From the NCBI RefSeq assembly GCF_000482465.1, contig NZ_KI519421.1:409680-473679 (forward strand): 64,000 nucleotides of DNA. The letters are read 5' to 3'. The notes under the pieces are model-generated. The model was not told where the DNA came from, ran no database searches, and saw only the letters and a program-made list of their open reading frames with translations. The DNA comes from Runella limosa DSM 17973 (GTDB taxonomy: Bacteria; Bacteroidota; Bacteroidia; Cytophagales; Spirosomataceae). Shown here one piece after another: positions 27,271 to 35,801 of the stretch. Position numbers and translations under genes: made by a program. Every line of letters begins with the position of its first letter. Positions within the stretch are counted from its first letter, which is position 1.

Positions 27271-27631
27271 GGCAAAAAAACTACCCCACAAGGGCGAAAG
27301 ACCCATTTACCCCGAACCCAAATTAATTTCTGACATCAACGACGTAGCGGCGCGTTATGGGTTTGAAAATACGTCTAAATTGCGTTATTGGGAAACTCAA
27401 TTCCCCATGTTACGCCCCGAAAAACGCGGGGGTGATCGCATTTATAACCGCGGTGACATCGAACTTTTGGACGAAATCGTGTATTTAGTCGAGTACAAAG
27501 GCCATCAATTGGCCGCTGCCCGTCAGTTGATAGAATCGGGCAGAAGTCAGCGGAATAAAATAAATCGGGCCATCGAACAGTTAGAAACAGTAAAGGCGTA
27601 TTTAGAAAACTTGAAAGAGGTATTAACGTGA
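27257..27631 (+). CDS. MerR-family transcriptional regulator, short form
   Basis: A 124-aa protein that is essentially a MerR DNA-binding domain (ISDINDVAARYGFENTSKLRYWE, RIYNRGDIELLDEIVYLVEYKGH) plus a short dimerisation helix. It has no effector domain. This form is widespread in Bacteroidota, often as a constitutive or partner-dependent regulator. The ATG at 27257 is chosen because the longer frame runs back through the upstream gene. It overlaps both neighbours, with GTGA at its 3' end. It may regulate its own operon or the nearby starch locus; neither is shown. Confidence 0.9.
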   Translation: MAITKAKKLPHKGERPIYPEPKLISDINDVAARYGFENTSKLRYWETQFPMLRPEKRGGDRIYNRGDIELLDEIVYLVEYKGHQLAAARQLIESGRSQRNKINRAIEQLETVKAYLENLKEVLT

Positions 27632-29625
27632 AACGTATGGTTAAAATAGGGATTACACTCGCGGCGATTGTAAGCTTAGTGGTTTATTATCAACGGAATA
27701 ACCTATTTAGTTCTCCCGAACCTGTCATTACGTCCCCCGCTCCGCTCCTGCCCGAAGTGCCGCGTTCGCAAGCTACCATCGTTTATTTTGAGCACGAGCC
27801 CGACCCAAAAAGCTACGAAGACCAGCAGCTTCAACTACGGGTAGTTCGGCGAAGTGACCAACGACTCTACCTCGTCGATGATGCCAAGTCCGAACAAGGA
27901 AGAATTACCTATTATGCCCTCAACGGTAGTGTCAACGCCACCGACGCCCGACGCCTCAGCGACTTGCCGATTCAGCCTTCTCGTTGGATTCATTTGGTAA
28001 AATATACTGCCGAAATCAACAACATCAATTCAGAAGCATGGCTCACGTCAGAAACGAATACCGTGGCGGGACAGACCAAATATTCGTCCGTATCAGAAGT
28101 GATGTTTTGGGTACGGGATTCCTTACAAAAATCGACTACTGAACTTGGTTATACCCAACCACTTTGGCCAAACAACGGCTCCGTGGGAGATAGTAAGATT
28201 TTCAAACAAACCCCCTCTTTTTCACTCTCTTCTCAAAAAAAATACGGTTCGGAATCTAAACCGCTTGACGAACCCGTGGCTAATTTGCGAAAAGTAGGCT
28301 GGAACATCAGCGAAGACCGTTTCAAACTTTTGTACGCGGGCGAAGTACTCGAACTCATGAACCACAGTCGTGCCCAAAACCGCCGAGGTATTACCCGATT
28401 TGACGCCCGTCAGCTTGACCAAGCCGCTGACTGGTTGGCCAAACGACTGCCTTCGTCCACTTTTGCCGTCGATTTTGAGCCTGCTAACCCCGCTGCCGAC
28501 GGTTGGCAATGGGACATGAGCGACCCTTCTTTTCGGAAAACCATGTACGATTTGTCGGATAGAATCTACAAAAAACACGGAAAGCTCTTTTTTTCGTGGA
28601 TTGGCGATCCGCTGACATTCACATTTCAAGGTAAAAATTTCAAACTTGATGGCTACGCCAATGACAATTGGAGTGCGGATAAGAAAAAAATAGATGATTA
28701 CTTAGCACTTCACGCACATCCCAAAGACATACAGCAAGTACAGCTTCCTTCGCCCGTGGTGCTTATGACGGGTTTTGGATATACCAGTAGCACTGTCAAC
28801 ACCAACGACGCCACTGACCAACCTGCTCACGTTTGGAAAGCACCCGTCAACTGGTACTTGCGTACCCTCGATATGCTGAATATCAAGTCGATAACGGCTC
28901 CTCCAACGGTGAAGTTTATCAACTTTTTTTGGCCGTACGAAGACAAACCTTCCGATGCGCGCCGAAGCCACACCCGACGTTTTAAAGTGGGACGTGGGTC
29001 AAAGGGCTACATTCGGCAACTAGACAATCGGGTGATGTACCCCATGAATTTGGTGCGCGATGCGGTTTTTGTTCACTTGTGCAATCCCCGCGTTTTTTAT
29101 ACCAACTACTGGATTTTTGGCCAATCGTACGACCCGTACCAAGCCCTTCGTTATGCCAAAATCAACGGCAATTTGTCTTGTGTTTCGCAAAATACGGGCG
29201 GCTATTTTGTTTATGATTACCAAGGCCCCGACCAGCCCGCTTGCCCCACGGTGGCCGAAGATTATATGGGGAAAGATGCCCTCGGCGTAGCTGCGATGGT
29301 ACAAGCGCACGAGCTTTTTGCGAAGCATCAACTCATTTTGGACGGCAGTCAAGTACGCGAAAGTTATGCTTTTGAATACCAACGTTCTACTCAAAAAACC
29401 CAAAAGGCAACTTGGCAAAACGATACGGGCGAATTTGTCCGGGCATTTAAGTTTAACCAACCGTGGTTGCAGGTGTGGCGAAACCCAAAAACGGGCAAAC
29501 GGTTGCTATTGTTCCAAGACACATTCGCCGAAGCCTTTGAACCAGTACAGTTTACGGTGACTATCAACGGCAAAAAAATACAGCGCACCACCGACGGCAA
29601 TGCGCTGTACATCGAAGCTTTTTAA
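27628..29625 (+). CDS. Large exported or membrane-anchored protein, possible glycoside-hydrolase-like fold
   Basis: A 665-aa protein with a GTG start overlapping the MerR stop (GTGA). It has an N-terminal membrane anchor or signal (about 5-22). I do not recognise a family. The central part has TIM-barrel-like segments: FAVDFEPANPAADGW, KLFFSWIGDPLTF, LDGYANDNWS, VVLMTGFGYTSS and TVKFINFFWPYED. Acidic pairs such as FAVDFE could be catalytic. The end is beta-rich (WLQVWRNPKTGKRLLLF). Its stop is one base from that of the convergent alpha-amylase gene. A carbohydrate-active role is plausible from context only. Confidence 0.82.
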   Translation: MKRMVKIGITLAAIVSLVVYYQRNNLFSSPEPVITSPAPLLPEVPRSQATIVYFEHEPDPKSYEDQQLQLRVVRRSDQRLYLVDDAKSEQGRITYYALNGSVNATDARRLSDLPIQPSRWIHLVKYTAEINNINSEAWLTSETNTVAGQTKYSSVSEVMFWVRDSLQKSTTELGYTQPLWPNNGSVGDSKIFKQTPSFSLSSQKKYGSESKPLDEPVANLRKVGWNISEDRFKLLYAGEVLELMNHSRAQNRRGITRFDARQLDQAADWLAKRLPSSTFAVDFEPANPAADGWQWDMSDPSFRKTMYDLSDRIYKKHGKLFFSWIGDPLTFTFQGKNFKLDGYANDNWSADKKKIDDYLALHAHPKDIQQVQLPSPVVLMTGFGYTSSTVNTNDATDQPAHVWKAPVNWYLRTLDMLNIKSITAPPTVKFINFFWPYEDKPSDARRSHTRRFKVGRGSKGYIRQLDNRVMYPMNLVRDAVFVHLCNPRVFYTNYWIFGQSYDPYQALRYAKINGNLSCVSQNTGGYFVYDYQGPDQPACPTVAEDYMGKDALGVAAMVQAHELFAKHQLILDGSQVRESYAFEYQRSTQKTQKATWQNDTGEFVRAFKFNQPWLQVWRNPKTGKRLLLFQDTFAEAFEPVQFTVTINGKKIQRTTDGNALYIEAF

Positions 29626-29626
29626 C

Positions 29627-32410
29627 CTATTGTTTTACCCAGCGTTGGGTTTGTGATGCTGCTCCTTCCCCTATTTTCAAGAAATAAGTACCCGCTGGCA
29701 CTTCTTTCACCGAAATGCGCTGCTGCATTCGGTTGGTTGATTTTTGGGGTAAAAAATAGCGCAGCGCCCGTCCTGTCATGTCCACGATTTCCATTCTTAC
29801 TTCCCCACGGTAGGCACTCTCCCACTCCACATTTAACCAATCTTGGGTAGGATTAGGCGACAATTGCAGTGCTGTCTCTTTTGGCAAAGGCTCCGCCGAT
29901 GTAATCGTTTGAATTTTCCACGAAACTGTATTTTGCGACGTTACTGCTACTTTTTCAGAAGTCAAAATGTGAAACTGCCCCGCCTGAAACGCGTATTGAG
30001 GGTTTGACGAAGTAACGTTTATTTCATCGCCCGAGAAAAAGTCGTACCAACGGCCTACGGGCAATGCTACGACTTGGTCAGTAAGTCCAAGGTTGGCAAT
30101 GACCTGCACTTTCATCGTCGGCGTATTCAGAATCAATTGTTTAAGCGTTTCTGTCGTTTGCAGCGTAAAATCCGTCGTTTTGGTGACGGCTTGAGTCGTT
30201 TTAAAACGAATAAGCTCCGAAAAGACGTTGTAGAGTTGAAGACGTTTATTGTCCCGCAAATACTCCCAACGAATGGGTTTTGCCCCTGTCCGACCGTTTT
30301 GGTCAATCGACACGTCATAGCCCAATTCGCCAAATTGCCAAATCAGTTTTGGGCCTGGCGTTAGGAAAAACAACGCTGCGGCCGCCTTTATGCGTTCGAT
30401 GACTGTGGCTACACTTTTCACCTCAGCACTGCCGTTGGTGATGGCGTCATATACAATTCGCTCTTCGTCGTGGCTTTCCATGTAACCGATAGCCGCTGGT
30501 TTTTGAAAACCCGCGTGATTTTTCCACGACAATCGATTAAAATTTCCTTTCCCCGTTTTTACTGCCTCGCGTACGGCCCCGTTTTGATTGTCCCACACCA
30601 TCATTCCATAATTGGTCAACTCAGCCTCTTCGTTATCGTCGGCAAAATGTTCCAAAATTACGTAGGCAGTGGGGTCAGTTTTGCGGATTTGGTCATAAAT
30701 TCGTTTCCAAATCGCTATTCGACTGGCATCATATCGCCCCCAAAAAGCCACGTCATTTCCCGAATTAACCTGCGTAAATCCTTTGGACAAGTCAAAACGA
30801 TAGCCATCAAAGCGGTATTCTTTCAACCAAAACTCATTGACCCGCTCCACGTACGATTTGGTTGCGGCTGATTCGTGGTTAAAATCAAAAAATACGCTAA
30901 ACGGGTGCGTAGCCTGAATGTTGAACATGGGATTATCGGCCGACGGTCGGTTGCCATCCCAGTACATTTTTACGTACGGAAACTCATAATCAGCTTGATT
31001 GAGCACCATATCCAAAATCACCGCAATGCCGTTGGCATGGCACTTGTCGATAAACGCCTTCAAATCATCGGGCGTACCGTATGCCTTGTCAGGTGCCGCG
31101 TGGAAGATGGGATTGTAGCCCCACGAATCGTTGCCCGAAAACTCCATAACGGGCATTAATTCAATGGCATTAACGCCCAATTTTTTAAGGTAATTAAGCG
31201 AATCACCGACGGTTTTGTACCAACGACTATCCACAAAATCGCGCACGAGTAGCTCATAAATCACCAAATCTTCGTTGGCAGGGCGTTTAAAATTGGTGGT
31301 TTTCCAAACGTAAGGTACTTGAGCCGTTTGGAGTACCGACGCGCTATTACCCAATGCTTTCGCAGGGAAAGCCATCAAATTTGGATAGTTCGTGGCTGGA
31401 ATAAATTTATCGTTGGCCGCATCCAAAACTTTCTCGCTATACGGATCGCTGATGGGCGTTACGCCATCCACCAAATACTGAAACGCATATTCTTTTTGAG
31501 GTATTAAGTCCTTGATTTCTAACCAATACGTTTGCCCGTCGGGCGTTCGATTCATCAAATAATCGGTACGCGTTTCCCAATTATTAAAATCACCCGTAAC
31601 GTAAATAAACTTCTTGTTGGGGGCAAATAGCACCAGTGTCGCCGTCGTCGCCGAAGTGTAATTGATACCGTTTCGCAACCCCGAAGGTAGTGCTGCCACT
31701 TTTGGGGTAGGACTCACCGTAAACGAAAACTCATCCATGACTTCTTGGTTATTAGCACTTGCCGTGACTTTCACTGTCCGACGCTGATTGGGCGTATTCC
31801 CCACCGAAATCGAAGTCGAAATGGCCGTATCTTTAGCTGACGCGACAGCCACTCCATCAAGTGTCAGTGTGAGCTGTGAACTCGTAGAAGCACTTGCCCG
31901 AACGCGCAACGAAGCATTGGCATCGACAAAAAGGGTTTTCTCGGTCGGAGTCGAAAATCGTACAAACAACTGATTTGAAGCATAAAAGTTGAACAAAAAG
32001 TCTTCGGTTTGACCTGAGCCGTTGGCGTTTTTTACCAATACCCCCATCCACCGAAGCGTTTTTCCCGCAGGAACGCTCAGGTATTTTGAAGGCGTAATTT
32101 TAATCGTCCAAACGTTATCACTTACCCGCGTCAACAGTCCAGGCGCGTAGGCTTGTGAAAAACTGCTTTGCCCCGCAGGGCCAAATTCGGACGTGCGATT
32201 TGACACATCCGAGCCGCCCCAGGCCCAAATATACAACCCCGAGGCTTGATTCATCAAGGCGGCTTTGCGGCTATCTTTCGCTTGCGTCAAATCAAAGGTC
32301 AACGTTACTTCGCCATCAGCGGTCGGAAATTCTGGTTTCAAGACCAAAGCTTGTCCCCAGCTCCACTGACTCAGCAACAATCCAAGAAAAATAGAAATGA
32401 GTTTTTTCAT
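29627..32410 (-). CDS. Secreted GH13 alpha-amylase-like enzyme with T9SS sorting tail
   Basis: A 927-aa extracellular enzyme of starch breakdown. The order is signal peptide (to about 20), two N-terminal beta-sandwich regions (about 20-240), a CBM48-like E-set domain (about 245-340; KFIYVTGDFNNWETRTDYLM), the GH13 barrel (about 370-780) and a Por-secretion tail (last 75; LQLSPNPTQDWLNVEWES, AGTYFLKIGEGA). Catalytic nucleophile Asp540 (YRFDLSKG), acid/base Glu587 (VILEHFADD) and Asp648 (ESHDEER) are present. In region I the usual NH is NQ (LDMVLNQ). T9SS export would place it outside the cell or on its surface to start starch degradation. It is the last gene of the sus cluster. Confidence 0.95.
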   Translation of the reverse strand: MKKLISIFLGLLLSQWSWGQALVLKPEFPTADGEVTLTFDLTQAKDSRKAALMNQASGLYIWAWGGSDVSNRTSEFGPAGQSSFSQAYAPGLLTRVSDNVWTIKITPSKYLSVPAGKTLRWMGVLVKNANGSGQTEDFLFNFYASNQLFVRFSTPTEKTLFVDANASLRVRASASTSSQLTLTLDGVAVASAKDTAISTSISVGNTPNQRRTVKVTASANNQEVMDEFSFTVSPTPKVAALPSGLRNGINYTSATTATLVLFAPNKKFIYVTGDFNNWETRTDYLMNRTPDGQTYWLEIKDLIPQKEYAFQYLVDGVTPISDPYSEKVLDAANDKFIPATNYPNLMAFPAKALGNSASVLQTAQVPYVWKTTNFKRPANEDLVIYELLVRDFVDSRWYKTVGDSLNYLKKLGVNAIELMPVMEFSGNDSWGYNPIFHAAPDKAYGTPDDLKAFIDKCHANGIAVILDMVLNQADYEFPYVKMYWDGNRPSADNPMFNIQATHPFSVFFDFNHESAATKSYVERVNEFWLKEYRFDGYRFDLSKGFTQVNSGNDVAFWGRYDASRIAIWKRIYDQIRKTDPTAYVILEHFADDNEEAELTNYGMMVWDNQNGAVREAVKTGKGNFNRLSWKNHAGFQKPAAIGYMESHDEERIVYDAITNGSAEVKSVATVIERIKAAAALFFLTPGPKLIWQFGELGYDVSIDQNGRTGAKPIRWEYLRDNKRLQLYNVFSELIRFKTTQAVTKTTDFTLQTTETLKQLILNTPTMKVQVIANLGLTDQVVALPVGRWYDFFSGDEINVTSSNPQYAFQAGQFHILTSEKVAVTSQNTVSWKIQTITSAEPLPKETALQLSPNPTQDWLNVEWESAYRGEVRMEIVDMTGRALRYFLPQKSTNRMQQRISVKEVPAGTYFLKIGEGAASQTQRWVKQ

Positions 32411-32430
32411 GTGTCGGATATTTTCTGACT

Positions 32431-34266
32431 TTATTTTATTTCAAATACCAAAGCCGACGTCCCATTAACAGTAATGCCATTTGCCAGTGCCCCAGTCTCT
32501 CCTGTCAGTACATTTTTGGCCGTCGAAGCCCCTTTTAGTAGTTCTAAGTATTTGCCCAAATCAAGTTTCAAGGGTTCTTTATTTTTGTTCATCACCACCA
32601 TTACTTTTTGGGCATCGTTATACCTAAAATACACATACAGGCCATCGCGGGCGGTGAAGTGTTTCAATTTCCCCGTTTGAACAGCCGCGTTGGTTTTACG
32701 CCATTGCAGCATTTTTGTCATAAATTGCTTTGCCTCCAACTGCTGAGGCCTCAAGCCTTTTTCCGTAAATGCACTCACGGTATGGTCAGCCCATCCACCT
32801 GGCATTTCTCCCCGAATTTCGTCGTGCGAATCACTTTTCGGATTGGTCATCAGCACTTCTGTTCCGTAATATATTTGTGGTGTGCCCCTCGTCGTCAGCA
32901 AAAACGAAATTCCCATTTTCCAAAGGGCAAAATTTTCGTGGATTTGGGTGTAAAAACGGCTCATGTCGTGGTTATCTGGCATAATAACCAAATCATTTGG
33001 CGCCGCGTATAAAAAATCCTGCGACAGCGTTTGGTATATTTTCACCAAACCACGGTTGTAAATTCGATCGTCTTCATTCAAAGCTTCAGTCAAGGCATTT
33101 TGCAGCGGGAAATCAAACATACTTGACATTTCTGACACGTATCCATTGGTATTTTTATTGCCTTTTTGCCAAAATGCTACAATCGAAGGATTGACCGACC
33201 ACTCCTCCCCGACCATGCTAAAACGGGGGTACTCACGCATGATGCGTTGTGACCAGCGACTCATAAAGTCTTTATCAGAATAAGGATACGTATCGACCCG
33301 AATTCCGTGCAAATCGGCGTACTCAATCCACCAGATTGTATTTTGAATCAAATAATTGGCCATCAACGGATTACGCTGATTCAAATCGGGCATACTTGGA
33401 ACAAACCAACCGCTGGCGTGTAGTTCTTTGTCGTATTCGCTCGCGTGTGGATCTTGAATACTTTCGCGGGCGTGGTGGGTTATTTTAGGATTTCTCTGAA
33501 AATTCACCCAGTCGTCTGTTGGCAAATCTTTCATCCACCAATGTTCTGAACCACAGTGATTAGGAACCAAATCAATCACCAACTTTATACCTCTTTTTTG
33601 GGCTTCTTTCGATAACTTTCGGTACTCTTCATTGCTCCCAAAACGAGCATCGATTTTGTACAAATCAGTCATGGCATAGCCGTGGTACGACCCCATATTT
33701 TGATTATTTTCTTGAAGCGGGCAAATCCAAAGCGCCGAAAAACCTAATTGTTGAATATAGTCCAAATGTTCAATAATTCCCTGAATATCACCTCCGTGCC
33801 GTTTGTCTTTGCCAGTTCTATCCAACAAATCTACCATTCCAGCCACGTTATCATTGGCGGGATTCGCATTGGCAAAACGGTCTGGAGTTACCAAATACAT
33901 GGCATCGGCCGAGGTAAACCCTTGACGATTAGCCGAATTGGGTTCTCTATTTTTTAATTCGTACGAATAGGTCGCCACCGTTTTGCCGTCTTTTTTGAAC
34001 GTGATTGGAAAGCTTCCTGCTTTGGTAGTGGCTGCAATGGTTAAATCCAAAAAGAGATAATTGGGGCTTTTCACACGCGTCACTTTGGTCAATTTGACCC
34101 CTGCATACGTCACTTGAGGCTCGGTGGCTCCAATGTCATTTTGGTGGATGAGCAATTGCAAACGCGGTTCTTTCATCCCTACCCACCAAAAAGCAGGCTC
34201 AACGCGTTGGGCATAAAGCGGCAATACCGCTGCGATAAAGAACAAAAACAAGCTACATTTTTTCAT
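32431..34266 (-). CDS. GH13 neopullulanase/cyclomaltodextrinase-like (SusA-type)
   Basis: A 611-aa exported glycosidase that would cut imported malto-oligosaccharides or pullulan in the periplasm. It has a signal peptide (to about 20, LYAQ), an N-terminal cyclomaltodextrinase-N beta-sandwich and a GH13 barrel. Regions seen are KLVIDLVPNHCGSEHWW (I), GIRVDTYPYSD (II, nucleophile Asp), FSMVGEEWSVNP (III, Glu) and VIMPDNHDMSRF (IV). A C-terminal beta domain ends ALVFEIK. It lacks a T9SS tail, in contrast to the downstream amylase. I chose the ATG at 34266 over the longer frame, which lacks a signal-like start. A terminator-like hairpin separates it from susE. Confidence 0.95.
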   Translation of the reverse strand: MKKCSLFLFFIAAVLPLYAQRVEPAFWWVGMKEPRLQLLIHQNDIGATEPQVTYAGVKLTKVTRVKSPNYLFLDLTIAATTKAGSFPITFKKDGKTVATYSYELKNREPNSANRQGFTSADAMYLVTPDRFANANPANDNVAGMVDLLDRTGKDKRHGGDIQGIIEHLDYIQQLGFSALWICPLQENNQNMGSYHGYAMTDLYKIDARFGSNEEYRKLSKEAQKRGIKLVIDLVPNHCGSEHWWMKDLPTDDWVNFQRNPKITHHARESIQDPHASEYDKELHASGWFVPSMPDLNQRNPLMANYLIQNTIWWIEYADLHGIRVDTYPYSDKDFMSRWSQRIMREYPRFSMVGEEWSVNPSIVAFWQKGNKNTNGYVSEMSSMFDFPLQNALTEALNEDDRIYNRGLVKIYQTLSQDFLYAAPNDLVIMPDNHDMSRFYTQIHENFALWKMGISFLLTTRGTPQIYYGTEVLMTNPKSDSHDEIRGEMPGGWADHTVSAFTEKGLRPQQLEAKQFMTKMLQWRKTNAAVQTGKLKHFTARDGLYVYFRYNDAQKVMVVMNKNKEPLKLDLGKYLELLKGASTAKNVLTGETGALANGITVNGTSALVFEIK

Positions 34267-34293
34267 GATGGTTGTACAGGAGTTATGTATTAG

Positions 34294-34326
34294 AAAAAAG
34301 CACCGACAAAAATTCATCGGTGCTTT
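34294..34326 (-). terminator. Intra-cluster terminator between susE and neopullulanase gene
   Basis: On the minus strand a 10-bp stem (AAAGCACCGA with TCGGTGCTTT) is followed by a run of T. It sits between the susE stop (34370) and the GH13 start (34266), so it may lower expression of the two enzymes relative to susC-E. Confidence 0.75.
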
Positions 34327-34369
34327 GCAGTTCAACCTATTAGTTTTCAGTTTGTTACTTATGCAATTG

Positions 34370-35680
34370 TTATTTCTTTGTCAATTTATACGTTGGCTTT
34401 GCCGCCACCGTAAAGTCGAGGACAATGTCGTACGTTCCTGCTTTTACGGCAATGTTTGCACCACCAGGTTCCATCACACCGTCGGCTTTGTCATCACCGT
34501 AGTTGACTCCCCAATCATCGTTTTGGCGGAATTTGATTTCTCCGTCCACCAATTTAATGCCGCTCAATGTCCAAATTCCCTCATTACCAAAATCAGGCGT
34601 AAATTTCGCATCAGGGCCATTCCAGCCATTTGGTGCGCCACTTCCCACAATCCCCCATACTTTGAAAGGAACAATCGTGTATTTCAGTGACTTGAAATCA
34701 ACCGTAATCAAATACAAACCTGCCTTTACCACGATGTTATCACCACCTGCTTCGAGCGTACCATCCGCTCCCTTGTCGCCGTAGTTGACGGCCCAATCTT
34801 CGTTCTGACGAATTTTGATTTCACCGTCTTTCAACGTCACAATGGCACGCCACTGATCGGTGGCGGGGTCATAGAAAAACGGTGCATCAGGTGCGTTCCA
34901 GCCACTTGGGGCTGCACTACCTACAACTCCCCAAGAGAATTTATCAATGGTATATTTTAGAGCACTTGCATCAAACGTAATTTTATAATTACCTTGTTTG
35001 ACTACGATGTTGGCACCACCTGCTTCGAGTGTACCATCAGCGCCATTATCACCCATATTAACATCCCATTTGTTGTCTTGGCGGAATTTAATTTCACCGT
35101 CCACCAACGCTACGTACGCTACATACACATTGGCTTTATCCGATTTGTAGAAGGTCATATCAGGGCCATTCCAGCCGTTTACCGTCGCACTTCCCACAAT
35201 TCCCCAATTGGTAGAAAGGTCAAGTTTGTCCAAATATGGCGTTGCTTTTACGGACATCACCGTCGAAGCCAGCGTGGTACTTCCACCCAAAAACGACTGA
35301 ACTTTGATGTCGATGTCGCCAGCGGTTGCGGCTTTTAAGCCGAGTTTCAACAAAATCGGGTTCAATTCAGACGCTTTGAACGTCTTTTTCAACTCCGTTC
35401 CCGTCACAATCGACGCTGCATTGGAGAAATCACCTCCTTTTTTGTCAATCAAAATGGTATAGTTGGCAGGCGCATCAAAACCATAATCAGGTTTTGCCCA
35501 TGATACCGTCAACGCCTCTTTGTCCGCATTTTCTTTTGTCAATACGACAGTCTGTGAAGAAACTGCGACCACAGGAACTGCCCCCGAATTGAGGACGGCC
35601 TTTATTTCGTCTTTTTCGCATGAGGCCAGCATCGTCGTTGCAACGACCGCGAATAAGCATTTATGAAACCACTTTTTCAT
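34370..35680 (-). CDS. susE: SusE/SusF-like starch-binding outer-membrane lipoprotein
   Basis: A 436-aa surface lipoprotein (lipobox MLASC, Cys about 21). An N-terminal SusE/immunoglobulin-like domain (about 35-145; LTVSWAKPDYGFDAPANYTILID) is followed by three tandem, strongly similar starch-binding modules of about 90 residues. Each starts WGIVGSA or WGVVGSA, then GW-N-x-PD, DGEIK-RQ, W-N-GD and ADG. SusE/F proteins hold starch at the surface by aromatic residues of such modules. The near identity of the three copies suggests recent internal duplication. It follows susD after a 121-base gap carrying two hairpins. Confidence 0.93.
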   Translation of the reverse strand: MKKWFHKCLFAVVATTMLASCEKDEIKAVLNSGAVPVVAVSSQTVVLTKENADKEALTVSWAKPDYGFDAPANYTILIDKKGGDFSNAASIVTGTELKKTFKASELNPILLKLGLKAATAGDIDIKVQSFLGGSTTLASTVMSVKATPYLDKLDLSTNWGIVGSATVNGWNGPDMTFYKSDKANVYVAYVALVDGEIKFRQDNKWDVNMGDNGADGTLEAGGANIVVKQGNYKITFDASALKYTIDKFSWGVVGSAAPSGWNAPDAPFFYDPATDQWRAIVTLKDGEIKIRQNEDWAVNYGDKGADGTLEAGGDNIVVKAGLYLITVDFKSLKYTIVPFKVWGIVGSGAPNGWNGPDAKFTPDFGNEGIWTLSGIKLVDGEIKFRQNDDWGVNYGDDKADGVMEPGGANIAVKAGTYDIVLDFTVAAKPTYKLTKK

Positions 35681-35735
35681 TTGTTTTTCTAAATTTTTTA
35701 TTGACTAATGTCCATGAAATGTCTTGCGCTTTTTC

Positions 35736-35791
35736 TGGTTGTGAGCAACCAAAAACACTTGGTACTTTCCTCAGGTTGTGAGCAACCTGAG
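35736..35791. repeat. Two palindromes with identical TGAG loops between susD and susE
   Basis: TGGTTG-TGAG-CAACCA (35736-35751) and CTCAGGTTG-TGAG-CAACCTGAG (35770-35791, 9-bp stem) share the core GGTTGTGAGCAACC. They lie in the susD-susE gap and lack a T-run. They are more likely mRNA-stabilising or repeat elements than terminators (inference). Confidence 0.75.
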
Positions 35792-35801
35792 ACACTGTGG
35801 G

